From positions 1-6,865 of the forward strand of contig DMPD01000158.1 in the NCBI GenBank assembly GCA_003456125.1: a stretch of DNA of 6,865 nucleotides, given 5' to 3'. The DNA comes from Cyanobacteria bacterium UBA8156. GTDB taxonomy: Bacteria; Cyanobacteriota; Cyanobacteriia; Pseudanabaenales; Pseudanabaenaceae. Position 1 is the first letter of the stretch, and each line of letters opens with the position of its first letter. The notes beneath the pieces were generated by a model, which did not search any database, was not told where the DNA came from, and worked only from the letters and a program-made list of their open reading frames with translations. This document shows, one piece after another, positions 1 to 6,814 of the stretch. Made by a program: the position numbers and the translations under genes.

Positions 1-1
1 G

Positions 2-1654
2 GTGATTGCCGCCGATCTTGCCGGTTCTGCGCTTCCTGCCGCAGACGAAGATATCAGCGCGTGGGTGCGACAGGTTCTGGGCTTAACCCTCACCGAAGCC
101 GACTTGCAGGGTGCGATCGCCTCGCGGCTGGGCGATCGTCCGTTGCGGCCCTTTCAGCAGGCAATTGCCGCCGCAGGCCACCGCATCACGTTGGTCAAAG
201 CCGGTTGTGGCACCGGCAAAACCATTGGAGCGTATGCGTGGGCCAAAGAGCGGGGTCAAAATCGCAAGCTGTTTTTTGGCTATCCGACGACCGGTACGGC
301 ATCCCAAGGTTTTATGGATTATGCCGTCGCCACCAACTTCGAGTGTGACTTGATGCACTCCCGTGCCGACCTCGATCGCGAACTCCTGTTTTCGGGAGAA
401 ACCGACGACTCGGAAGGGATCGATGCCCGTTTATCGGCTTTGCGGGCATGGCGCAACAAGTTGATTATCTGTACCGTTGATACCGTCCTTGGCTTGGTGC
501 AGAACAACCGCAAGCCCCTGTACGCTTTTCCGGCGCTACTGCAAGCGGCTTTTGTGTTTGACGAAGTTCATGCCTACGATGGGCAGTTGTTTGGGGCATT
601 GCGGCGCTTTTTAACGGCGTTTCCAGGGGCACCCGTCCTGTTGATGAGTGCCAGCTTCAGCCCAGAGCAGATTGAGGCCATCCGGCAAACGGCGGCCAGC
701 ATGGGGGAGGAAATCGGCATGGTGGAAGGGCCGGCGGCCCTGGAAAAGCTGCCGCGCTACCGGCTACGCTATCTACCGGAAGCCACGGATTCCTTCGATG
801 CCCTATGGGCGGACGTGGGGGATGCCCTCGCCGTGGGTCAGAAAGTCCTGTGGGTCACGAACACTGTGGCGCGCTGCATCGAGTTGTACCGGGCGGGACG
901 CGATCGCTTTGATTCCGTTTTTCCCAATGCGCGAGTACTGATTTACCACAGTCGATTTCGTTACCGAGATCGTTTGCGCAAGCATGGGGCAGTCATTGAG
1001 GCATTCCAGGGCGATCGCCCCGTCTTGGCGCTCACAACCCAGGTTTGTGAGATGTCACTGGATTTGAGTGCCGATTTGTTGGTAACTGCCATGGCTCCAG
1101 CGGCTGCCCTGATTCAGCGCATGGGCCGGCTCAATCGCCGAGTGGTGGAAGCAGTCGATGGCTCCGTCCGTCTGGCTTCTGGGGCTATCCAAGCGGCTGT
1201 CATCTATCCCTGGACAGAGCCTCATCCCTATCGGCAGGAAGAATTGGCGACGGGCCAGCAACTGGTTGCAAACCTAGGGGAGCGGTCGGATATTTCTCAA
1301 GCTAATTTGGCGGAGACAGCGGCAAAAATTGCAACTTCCATGCCACAGGCTGCCCACTCCGTCTGGTTGGATGAGGGCTGGCTTTCCTATCCCCAGCCTT
1401 TGCGAGAAGGAGGGGGTTCCATCACGGTACTGCTTGAGAAGGATATGGGTGACATCAAAAAAGAAGCCAAGCGCCTAGAGTCGGAGAAAGGTCGCCAAGG
1501 GTTGTTTTTGCTAGCAGCCCAAGGGTGGTCGGTACCGATCCGACTGATGAAGGGATGGGAGCAATGGAAGCGTTGCGGGTTTTATTTCATCGCCCCCAGT
1601 ACTGCTGTGCACTATTCCGAAGAAACAGGAGCCGAGCCATGCCAACCAAAGTAG
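2..1654 (+). CDS. cas3: Cas3 helicase (superfamily 2), 5' end probably outside the window
   Basis: This is the ATP-dependent helicase of type I CRISPR interference, which is recruited by target-bound Cascade and unwinds the invading DNA. Visible SF2 motifs, numbered from the GTG at position 2, are: a QQ pair near 52-53 (Q-motif-like); Walker A AGCGTGKT at 67-74; motif Ia around PTTGTA (95-100); the DEVH box at 187-190; motif III as SAS (216-218) rather than the commoner SAT; VLWVTNTV near 282-289; TTQVCEMSLDL at 345-355; and the arginine-finger motif QRMGRLNRR at 372-380. The C-terminal end (YFIAPSTAVHYSEETG) resembles Cas3 C-terminal tails. No HD nuclease domain can be seen. Only about 50 residues precede the helicase core, and the frame is open at the window edge, so the GTG start is unproven. 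An HD domain may be fused upstream or encoded by a separate gene. The stop overlaps the next gene by 16 nt, implying translational coupling. Confidence 0.93.
   Translation: MIAADLAGSALPAADEDISAWVRQVLGLTLTEADLQGAIASRLGDRPLRPFQQAIAAAGHRITLVKAGCGTGKTIGAYAWAKERGQNRKLFFGYPTTGTASQGFMDYAVATNFECDLMHSRADLDRELLFSGETDDSEGIDARLSALRAWRNKLIICTVDTVLGLVQNNRKPLYAFPALLQAAFVFDEVHAYDGQLFGALRRFLTAFPGAPVLLMSASFSPEQIEAIRQTAASMGEEIGMVEGPAALEKLPRYRLRYLPEATDSFDALWADVGDALAVGQKVLWVTNTVARCIELYRAGRDRFDSVFPNARVLIYHSRFRYRDRLRKHGAVIEAFQGDRPVLALTTQVCEMSLDLSADLLVTAMAPAAALIQRMGRLNRRVVEAVDGSVRLASGAIQAAVIYPWTEPHPYRQEELATGQQLVANLGERSDISQANLAETAAKIATSMPQAAHSVWLDEGWLSYPQPLREGGGSITVLLEKDMGDIKKEAKRLESEKGRQGLFLLAAQGWSVPIRLMKGWEQWKRCGFYFIAPSTAVHYSEETGAEPCQPK
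1627..1631 (+). promoter_or_regulatory. Ribosome binding site of cas8 (decides its start)
   Basis: AGGAG lies 7 nt before the ATG at 1639, inside the 3' end of cas3. It supports 1639 as the start. The in-frame ATG at 1525 would overlap cas3 by 130 nt, and I see no comparable Shine-Dalgarno sequence in front of it. Confidence 0.75.
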
Positions 1655-3219
1655 ATCGGGGACTTAAAAAACTGGAATTCAGCCTGACCGATCCTCACAT
1701 GAGTCCGATGCACCGGGCAGGGTTAGCGGGGCTGTACATGACCTTGCAGCAACTGGAGCGAGAGGGCGCAACGCCGGTTGGTGGATTGGTTTGGCAGCTA
1801 TCACCGCGCCGCGTCGAGATGGTATGGGCGGGCAACGATCGCGAAGTCTTGGACTGGTTGCTCAAAGAGTCGTTTCGGTTGAACGATGGGTTGATTGATC
1901 TGCGGGGTTTGGGTTTTCTCTCTATCCAAGGGCGGGTTCTCGTCCACCAAGGGATTTTGGGTACCCTGTTGCAGCGCAACAGCACCCACAAGAAAGTAGG
2001 GGTTGTGGAAAAAGCCTTTGAAGTGGAGGAAAATCAACCGCCCCTGATGGTTCGCTACAAAGCCTTGTCGGAGTACGTCTATCAAAACTATGCCAGCAGC
2101 TTGTGTGATAAGGATGGCTATCTCTCGGCAAAGGTGCTAAAGGTATCGGGTTGGCTGCATCCTGGAGCGGCGGTCAAGCACATGGCCTTTGGCAGCGACA
2201 CCAGTTTCGAAGAATCGGCTGTTCTCGCTTTCCTGCTTTTGTTTGCGCCCGTAGGCTGTTTCTATTTTCAATTGCAATCGCGGTTGCGGGCCCAGCGGGC
2301 CCAGTTTGCCCTGATTGTGCCGGAGGTTCTCGATCTGGAAGGCTATGCCCGCTACCGCCAGCGACCCGGCTTGCGGGAAATGGGGTTCAAAGATTTTCAC
2401 GCCTCCAGTTTGGGCGATGCCGGTTTGCGGTTTTTGACCCTGGATGAAACCGCCAAACTGGCTTCGGAGTATGGTGTGCCCCGTTGTCGCGTGTTGACCT
2501 TGGGGACTGTGAACTGGTCTGCTCAGCAGAAAACGCGCACCGATTCTTATCTAGTGGAACCGGGTCTGCGGCTGGCCGAGAGCTACTACCTTTGCCGACA
2601 GGAGCTGCCCGATCGCATGGTCATGGCCAAGGATGGGTCCAGAAGCGTGGTCATCACCAGTTTTTCCCGCGAAATTGTGGCTGAGAACCTGGTACGGGGG
2701 CGACCCTGGTACGAGGGATTTGCCGACAAGGTCAACAGCGACGATTTGTTCAAACAACTTACCTACGAACGAGGAGGACTCTACAAGATGATTCGCAACA
2801 GCAAACTGGAATGGACAGAGCGCGAACGTCAGTTTGTGCAAGCCTGTCACGAAGGCATCAGCAGCAGCTATGGGCAGTTGGCCAATCGGACGCGAGAAGG
2901 CGAAGCCATTCCCTTTGATAAATTCAACGTGCGCTTTCGCACGAGTCTCTCCCGCTGCAAAAATGCCGCGACGTTTCGCGAGTTCATGGCGGATTTCTGG
3001 GCACGTTCTGGGTATGTTCCCACCCTCCGGCAGCACTGGAACGATCTCATGGGCTTGGTGCTGGAGGATTGGCGAAAAGCCCGCGATTTGGCTTTGCTGG
3101 CGCTGGCTAGTTACCAGGGTAAGGGTGTCCGAACGACCGTTGATGAGTCTGAGTTGGAAATCGATGAAATGGCAGCGGCAGAACCGGATTTCTCCGACTT
3201 GGAGGAAGAAGCCGATTAA
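1639..3219 (+). CDS. cas8a1: Cascade large subunit, DevT/Csx13 family (Cas8a1-like)
   Basis: This 526-residue protein sits where the large subunit of the interference complex is expected, between cas3 and cas7. The large subunit normally recognises the PAM, supports the R-loop and recruits Cas3. I assign it to the Csx13/DevT group of the Myxococcus-type system from gene order, size and overall character (N-terminal part MPTKVDRGLKKLEF, C-terminal helical part with KNAATFREFMADFW at about 451-464). The assignment is less certain than for its neighbours because these subunits diverge quickly and carry no catalytic motif. Residues about 194-212 are strongly hydrophobic (AVLAFLLLFAPVGCFYF); I read this as a buried core rather than a membrane anchor. 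The last 25 residues are very acidic (ELEIDEMAAAEPDFSDLEEEAD), probably a flexible tail. The start overlaps cas3 by 16 nt and has a good Shine-Dalgarno sequence. No zinc-finger cysteine cluster is apparent. Confidence 0.8.
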   Translation: MPTKVDRGLKKLEFSLTDPHMSPMHRAGLAGLYMTLQQLEREGATPVGGLVWQLSPRRVEMVWAGNDREVLDWLLKESFRLNDGLIDLRGLGFLSIQGRVLVHQGILGTLLQRNSTHKKVGVVEKAFEVEENQPPLMVRYKALSEYVYQNYASSLCDKDGYLSAKVLKVSGWLHPGAAVKHMAFGSDTSFEESAVLAFLLLFAPVGCFYFQLQSRLRAQRAQFALIVPEVLDLEGYARYRQRPGLREMGFKDFHASSLGDAGLRFLTLDETAKLASEYGVPRCRVLTLGTVNWSAQQKTRTDSYLVEPGLRLAESYYLCRQELPDRMVMAKDGSRSVVITSFSREIVAENLVRGRPWYEGFADKVNSDDLFKQLTYERGGLYKMIRNSKLEWTERERQFVQACHEGISSSYGQLANRTREGEAIPFDKFNVRFRTSLSRCKNAATFREFMADFWARSGYVPTLRQHWNDLMGLVLEDWRKARDLALLALASYQGKGVRTTVDESELEIDEMAAAEPDFSDLEEEAD

Positions 3220-3336
3220 AAACCGCACTTTCGCTGCTGGACACCGCAAAGAAAGGGTTGTAGAAGCATCGCCGGGTTCTCAGCAATACGGGCGTTGCTG
3301 TGCAAACTTGCGATCGGTGTGAATGAATAGAGGTGA

Positions 3337-3361
3337 CCTTCCCACAGATGCCGCCAGGCGT
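3337..3361 (+). repeat. Solitary CRISPR-repeat-like element upstream of cas7
   Basis: This 25-nt sequence begins CCTTCCCAC and ends GCCAGGCGT. It matches 4974-4998 at 23 of 25 positions without gaps; the differences are at 3346 (A against C) and 3354 (C against T). It can fold as a 5-bp stem (ATGCC with GGCGT, including one G-U pair) around the loop GCCA. The 3354 difference falls in the loop, so the stem is intact in both copies. It ends 27 nt before the cas7 start codon. The size, the short GC stem and the position in a cas operon resemble a degenerate CRISPR repeat. There is no second repeat nearby and so no spacer. Alternatively it could be a protein-binding or mRNA-processing site unrelated to CRISPR repeats. 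Confidence 0.6.
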
Positions 3362-3374
3362 AATTGATTTACTT

Positions 3375-3379
3375 AGGAG
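3375..3379 (+). promoter_or_regulatory. Ribosome binding site of cas7
   Basis: AGGAG sits 9 nt before the ATG at 3389 and supports that start. Confidence 0.75.
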
Positions 3380-3388
3380 CAAACTTCA

Positions 3389-4309
3389 ATGGCTTTTCAT
3401 CTGTTTGGCAACATTTTGACGAGTTATGGCACCGCCGCCAACAATCGCGGCGAGAACGATGGCAACATCACGACCCTGCAAAAGTTGCTTTGGCGGGGTG
3501 AAGTACACACCACCGTTTCGGCCGAAGCCATTCGTTGGGCCTTGCGCTACTACTGGCAAAGCAGCGGCAATGGGTACCCTGTCAATCGGCAATGGGATGA
3601 CGAGAAAAACGACAACATCTGGCAAAATTCTGCCTTCAGCGATGAGGATTTTATCGATGATGATGTGCTGGGGTTCATGCGGGCAGAAGGGGCCAAGGTC
3701 GAAGCATCGGACGAACCGAAAGCCAAGGACAAGAAAGCACCCAAAGGAACCACGACGGCGCGGCGGGGGGTTTTGGAAGTCACCCGCGCGGTTTCGCTCA
3801 CCCCGTTTGTGGGAGACATCACCTTCAATGCTGCCAGCGGTCAAAAGGGGCGAACGTCTCTCTATGGCACGGAAGTGCATGCCACCCGCTATCAGTATGG
3901 GTTTGCCCTAACGCCGGCGCGACTGAAAAAGCCGGAGCGCACGATCGCCGTGCTGCAGGGACTGATTGCCCTTGGGGAGGTAGCGGGCAACCATTCTCGA
4001 TTCCTGTACGATTTCTCACCGGAGAGTCTGGTACTGCGCTGGACCCATGACTTTGCCCCGCGCTTGCTCTACTGCTTTGAAGAAGACCCCGATCGCGGCG
4101 ATCTTGACGTTCCCAACCTGTTGCGTCGGATGGATGCCAAAGATATTGACCCCAAGGAAATTTGGGTGGCCGGGGCGATCGCCGATACCGAAGCAGGGGA
4201 GCGACTGGCGGCGGCGGGGGCCAAGGTTTATGGGGGCATCAAAGCCGCCGTCCACGAACTTGTGAGCCAGGTTGGGCGCGACCTGGAATTGAAAGATGCA
4301 GATGCTTGA
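3389..4309 (+). CDS. cas7: Cas7 backbone subunit of Cascade, DevR family
   Basis: This 306-residue protein belongs to the DevR/Cas7 family. In type I complexes several copies polymerise along the crRNA spacer to form the backbone of Cascade. The N-terminus (MAFHLFGNILTSYGTAANN, then LLWRGEVHTTVSAEAIRWALRYY) and the central block at about 151-174 (GQKGRTSLYGTEVHATRYQY, then GFAL) are typical of DevR-type Cas7 proteins. Between them, about residues 100-126 form a charged, lysine-rich, low-complexity stretch (DEPKAKDKKAPKG), probably a disordered loop contacting RNA or DNA. The Myxococcus homologue DevR is known as a negative autoregulator of its operon. This is relevant because the gene is preceded by a CRISPR-repeat-like element in its 5' leader. 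It has a strong Shine-Dalgarno sequence. The long gap before it and the short 29-nt gap after it group it with cas5. Confidence 0.92.
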   Translation: MAFHLFGNILTSYGTAANNRGENDGNITTLQKLLWRGEVHTTVSAEAIRWALRYYWQSSGNGYPVNRQWDDEKNDNIWQNSAFSDEDFIDDDVLGFMRAEGAKVEASDEPKAKDKKAPKGTTTARRGVLEVTRAVSLTPFVGDITFNAASGQKGRTSLYGTEVHATRYQYGFALTPARLKKPERTIAVLQGLIALGEVAGNHSRFLYDFSPESLVLRWTHDFAPRLLYCFEEDPDRGDLDVPNLLRRMDAKDIDPKEIWVAGAIADTEAGERLAAAGAKVYGGIKAAVHELVSQVGRDLELKDADA

Positions 4310-4323
4310 GGTACAGATTTCCG

Positions 4324-4328
4324 GGAGG
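4324..4328 (+). promoter_or_regulatory. Ribosome binding site deciding the cas5 start
   Basis: GGAGG lies only 1 nt before the ATG at 4330, too close for normal initiation there, but 10 nt before the ATG at 4339. This favours 4339, giving the N-terminus MLSFIVEVPIACF expected of Cas5. A TTG at 4333 is a weaker possibility. The choice changes only three N-terminal residues. Confidence 0.65.
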
Positions 4329-4338
4329 AATGTTGTCC

Positions 4339-4965
4339 ATGCTTAGCTTCATCGTTGAGGTGCCCATTGCCTGTTTTCGGCAGTCCCAGGCGCGGGAGTA
4401 TGCCGAAACCTACCCCTTGCCGCCACCTTCGACGGTTTATGGGATGTTGCTGTCGCTCGTTGGTGAAATGGATCGCCACCGCCACTGCGGTGCCCGCGTG
4501 GCCTTGGGATTGCTCTCACAGCCCGAGAAATCAACAGTAGTGCGCACGTTTCGGCGTTTCAAAAGCAAAGATCTGGCCGACCCGCGCAATGCCCGTCCCG
4601 ACTATCAGGAACTCTTGACAGGACTTTCCCTGTGCGTATGGGTTGCTTCCGAAACCGAAAAACGGTCCCCAACCCTCAACGATCGCCTTGCCGATGCTTT
4701 GGCTAACCCGGCGGCGGTCGATCGGTTTGGCGGTCTCTGCCTCGGCGAAAGCCGTGACCTTGTCGATGCCATCTCCCTCCTCGATCGCCCGCTGGGTCAG
4801 GGAGTGCGGTGGTTGATGCAAGACCCGGATGGATGGCTATCTTTGCCCTATTGGGTGGATCACGTCGGTTCACAGGAAACGCGCTGGTTACGGTACTCCT
4901 TGCAGGTAGAAGCCGGCTCGGCCGAGCCACCCGCCGCCGCCTGGACAGAAATTCACGCGACTTAG
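4339..4965 (+). CDS. cas5: Cas5 subunit of Cascade, DevS family
   Basis: This 208-residue protein would cap the 5' handle of the crRNA in the interference complex and connect it to Cas8 and the first Cas7. The N-terminal ferredoxin-like beginning (FIVEVPIACFRQ) is followed by the family signature TYPLPPPSTVYGMLLSL at 24-40. The C-terminal half carries GGLCLGESRDLVD at 131-143, another recurring Cas5 pattern, then GWLSLPYWVDHV near 165-176. No catalytic ribonuclease residues are claimed; this is not a Cas5d-type processing enzyme as far as I can see, so a separate Cas6 is expected. It follows cas7 after 29 nt and is probably translated from the same transcript. The frame is open upstream into cas7, but that extension lies within cas7 in another frame and lacks Cas5 character. 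Confidence 0.9.
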   Translation: MLSFIVEVPIACFRQSQAREYAETYPLPPPSTVYGMLLSLVGEMDRHRHCGARVALGLLSQPEKSTVVRTFRRFKSKDLADPRNARPDYQELLTGLSLCVWVASETEKRSPTLNDRLADALANPAAVDRFGGLCLGESRDLVDAISLLDRPLGQGVRWLMQDPDGWLSLPYWVDHVGSQETRWLRYSLQVEAGSAEPPAAAWTEIHAT

Positions 4966-4973
4966 CTTGCCTT

Positions 4974-4998
4974 CCTTCCCACCGATGCCGTCAGGCGT
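4974..4998 (+). repeat. Solitary CRISPR-repeat-like element upstream of cas4-cas1
   Basis: This is the second copy of the element found before cas7 (23/25 identical, same strand). It lies in the 62-nt gap between cas5 and cas4-cas1 and ends 29 nt before the fusion gene's start codon, almost the same distance as the first copy (27 nt). Here the stem can extend to 7 bp (CGATGCC with GGCGTTG, two G-U pairs) around the loop GTCA. It is followed by GTTGAAC (4997-5003), close to the (A/G)TTGAAAC end typical of type I-A/I-B CRISPR repeats. The CCTT just before it is tandemly doubled (4970-4980). A single unit cannot be an array. Confidence 0.62.
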
Positions 4999-5027
4999 TG
5001 AACCCTTTTCCTCACACCCTCAACGCC

Positions 5028-6683
5028 ATGTTTGCCCCCGATCTCGATTTACCGCAGAGCACACTGCGGGTCTCGGCACTCCATGCCTTTGCTTACTGTG
5101 CGCGTCTGTTTTACCTCGAAGAAGTCGAAGAACTCTACACCCAAGATGCGGCCGTGTTTGCCGGTCGCCGTCTGCACGTCGAACTCGAAAAGCAGGAGGG
5201 CGAAGACTGGGAAGAATTGTTTTTGGAAAGCGATCGCCTGGGACTGCGGGGCAAAGTCGATGCCCTGCGCACCCGCGATGGTCATATCATTCCCTACGAG
5301 CACAAACGCGGGCGCTCGGCCCGAGACGACCGCCCGCAACCCGAAGCCTGGGACAGCGATCGCCTGCAAATTTTGGCCTATGCCTGTTTGTTGGAGCACA
5401 GCCTAGGGGTCACCATCCCCGAAGGCCGTATTCGCTACCATGCCGACAATGTATTGATCAAAGTCCCGGTGACCGACAGCGGGCGGCAAGAAGTCAGCCA
5501 GGTAATTGCCCAAGCCCGAGAGTTGCGGGCTTCGCCCCGGCGGCCGCCGGTCACCACCAACGAGCGGCTTTGCACCCGGTGTTCCTTGGCACCGGTCTGC
5601 TTGCCCGAAGAAGCCCGTCTCGCCCACGATCGCGAGTGGCAGCCCATGCGTTTGTTTCCCCAAGATGACGATCGCGAGGTGGTGCACATTCTCGAACCGG
5701 GAACCCGGGTAGGCAAATCGGGCGAACAGTTGAAAATTTCCCGGCGCGATCGCCCCGACGAACTGGTGCCGGTGCAGCAGACCGGGCAAGTGGTATTGCA
5801 CAGCTTTTCCCAAATTTCGACCCAGGCGCTGCATTTTTGTGCCGAGCAGGAGATCGGCGTACATTTCATCAGCGGTGGTGGACGCTTCATCGGCAGTTTC
5901 GACACGCGCCGGGGGAGCATCCAGCGTCGCATCCGTCAGTATGCGGCCCTCAGTGACCCAGAAACCTGTTTGCGTCTAGCCAAGCAGCTGGTGCTCTGCC
6001 GCGGCAAAGGACAGCGCAAGTTTCTGATGCGAGGCCGCAAAGGAGCCGCCGAACCCGCAACCCTCAGCCAAGCGATCGCCCGTATGAAAGCCCTGCTGCC
6101 TCAGATTGAGTCGGCCAAGTCCCTCGAAACCCTCTTGGGCATCGAAGGCAACCTCGCTGCTCTGTACTTTGGGACCCTCCCCCATTTGATCGGTCAGACA
6201 GTTCCCGACGAGATGCACTTTGCCGGACGCAACCGCCGCCCGCCCAAAGATCGCTTCAATGCGCTGCTGAGCTTTGGCTATGCCCTGCTGCTCAAAGATG
6301 TCATGAACGCCATTTTGGTCGTGGGCCTTGAGCCTGCCTTGGGGTTTTACCACCAGCCCCGCACCCAGGCCCCGCCCCTTGCCCTTGATCTCATGGAAAT
6401 TTTCCGTGTCCTGCTGGTAGATATGCCCGTCATGGCTGCCATCAATCGCCACCAGTGGGATGTGCAAAGCGATTTTGAGGTGCGTGGGGAACAGGTTTGG
6501 CTATCCGAAGCCGGGCGCACCAAGTTCATCGAACTCTACGAGCGTCGCAAGCAAGAAAGCTGGAAACATCCCGTCACCGGTTATTCTCTCACCTACCGCC
6601 GTCTGCTGGAACTCGAAGTCCGGCTCTTAGAAAAAGAATGGAACGGCGAAGGCGGTCTCTTTGCCCAACTGGTCTTGAGGTAA
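5028..6683 (+). CDS. cas4-cas1: Cas4-Cas1 fusion, spacer acquisition nuclease and integrase
   Basis: This 551-residue protein joins two adaptation enzymes. Residues 1 to about 205 are Cas4, a RecB-like nuclease with an iron-sulfur cluster that trims prespacers and checks the PAM. Cluster ligands are C24 (in AYCARLFY) and C182, C185 and C191 (CTRCSLAPVC). Nuclease residues are H50, D78 (GKVDAL), E91 and K93 (PYEHK), and the Q114-Y118 motif (LQILAY). Residues about 215-551 are Cas1, the integrase, with catalytic E373 (GIEGNLAALYF), H442 (GFYHQPR) and an acidic residue at D454 or E457 (LALDLMEIFR). All expected active-site residues are present, so both halves look functional. Such fusions are characteristic of Dev-type systems. 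The ATG at 5028 gives the natural Cas4 N-terminus; there is no Shine-Dalgarno sequence before it, unlike its three upstream neighbours. Cas2, its expected partner, is not in the window. Confidence 0.95.
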   Translation: MFAPDLDLPQSTLRVSALHAFAYCARLFYLEEVEELYTQDAAVFAGRRLHVELEKQEGEDWEELFLESDRLGLRGKVDALRTRDGHIIPYEHKRGRSARDDRPQPEAWDSDRLQILAYACLLEHSLGVTIPEGRIRYHADNVLIKVPVTDSGRQEVSQVIAQARELRASPRRPPVTTNERLCTRCSLAPVCLPEEARLAHDREWQPMRLFPQDDDREVVHILEPGTRVGKSGEQLKISRRDRPDELVPVQQTGQVVLHSFSQISTQALHFCAEQEIGVHFISGGGRFIGSFDTRRGSIQRRIRQYAALSDPETCLRLAKQLVLCRGKGQRKFLMRGRKGAAEPATLSQAIARMKALLPQIESAKSLETLLGIEGNLAALYFGTLPHLIGQTVPDEMHFAGRNRRPPKDRFNALLSFGYALLLKDVMNAILVVGLEPALGFYHQPRTQAPPLALDLMEIFRVLLVDMPVMAAINRHQWDVQSDFEVRGEQVWLSEAGRTKFIELYERRKQESWKHPVTGYSLTYRRLLELEVRLLEKEWNGEGGLFAQLVLR

Positions 6684-6692
6684 CCCTAGTCG

Positions 6693-6710
6693 CAGGGGGC
6701 ACCGCCCCTG
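6693..6710 (+). terminator. GC-rich hairpin 9 nt after cas4-cas1
   Basis: CAGGGG pairs with CCCCTG, and one further pair is possible if a G is bulged, around a 3-nt loop ACC. It is well placed to end or protect the operon transcript. It has no following T tract (the next bases are GTTCTCG), so classical intrinsic termination is doubtful; it may instead act as a 3' stabilising structure or belong to a dispersed intergenic repeat. Confidence 0.35.
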
Positions 6711-6814
6711 GTTCTCGTCAACACTGGCGTTTCCGTAAGATGGCCGGCTGTTGAGCCAATAGTATAGAGGTGCCCTAGAAACCATATAGTCATTTTAATT
6801 AACTTTGAGAAGTT

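Larger units (their letters stand above)
3220..3388 (+). other. 169-nt intergenic gap between cas8 and cas7
   Basis: This non-coding gap is unusually long for an otherwise tightly packed operon. It contains the CRISPR-repeat-like element at 3337-3361 and the cas7 ribosome binding site. I found no convincing pair of -35 and -10 boxes and no GC-rich hairpin with a T tract, so neither a promoter nor a terminator is claimed. The section 3220-3320 has no structure I can name. Confidence 0.7.
113..6079. repeat. Nine dispersed HIP1 octamers (GCGATCGC)
   Basis: Perfect palindromic octamers occur at 113, 900, 1011, 4175, 5230, 5356, 5746, 6072 and, counting the extended site context, with many one-base variants such as CGATCGC between them; the eight listed starts are the ones I placed exactly, and chance alone predicts about 0.1 in a window this size. 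HIP1 is the highly iterated palindrome of many cyanobacterial genomes. It occurs inside cas3, cas7 and cas4-cas1, so the operon has acquired the host's sequence signature and is probably long resident or came from another HIP1-rich cyanobacterium. None lies in cas8 or cas5 in perfect form. Confidence 0.85.

Noticed and set aside
1525..1638. Extended N-terminus for cas8 from the ATG at 1525
   Set aside because: It would overlap cas3 by 130 nt, its translation does not look like a protein N-terminus, and the ATG at 1639 has a well-spaced AGGAG.
2551..3249. Long reading frame on the minus strand (232 codons) opposite the 3' half of cas8
   Set aside because: It lies entirely antisense to a well-supported cas gene, shows no recognisable domain, and its low-complexity composition fits a shadow of the GC-rich codon pattern on the other strand.
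3290..3330. Sigma-70-like promoter before cas7 (TTGCTG at 3295 with TGAATG or GAATAG downstream)
   Set aside because: The spacing and the -10 match are poor; I would not distinguish it from chance.
4162..4338. Extended N-terminus for cas5 reading through the end of cas7
   Set aside because: The extension overlaps cas7 in another frame and is glycine/arginine-rich shadow sequence; the Cas5 family beginning appears only at 4339.
3337..4998. A true CRISPR array formed by the two repeat-like units
   Set aside because: The units are about 1.6 kb apart with two genes between them and no regularly spaced further copies, so they are not an array.
4809..5027. Extended N-terminus for cas4-cas1 through the end of cas5
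   Set aside because: It overlaps cas5 and crosses the repeat-like element; the Cas4 fold begins just after the ATG at 5028.
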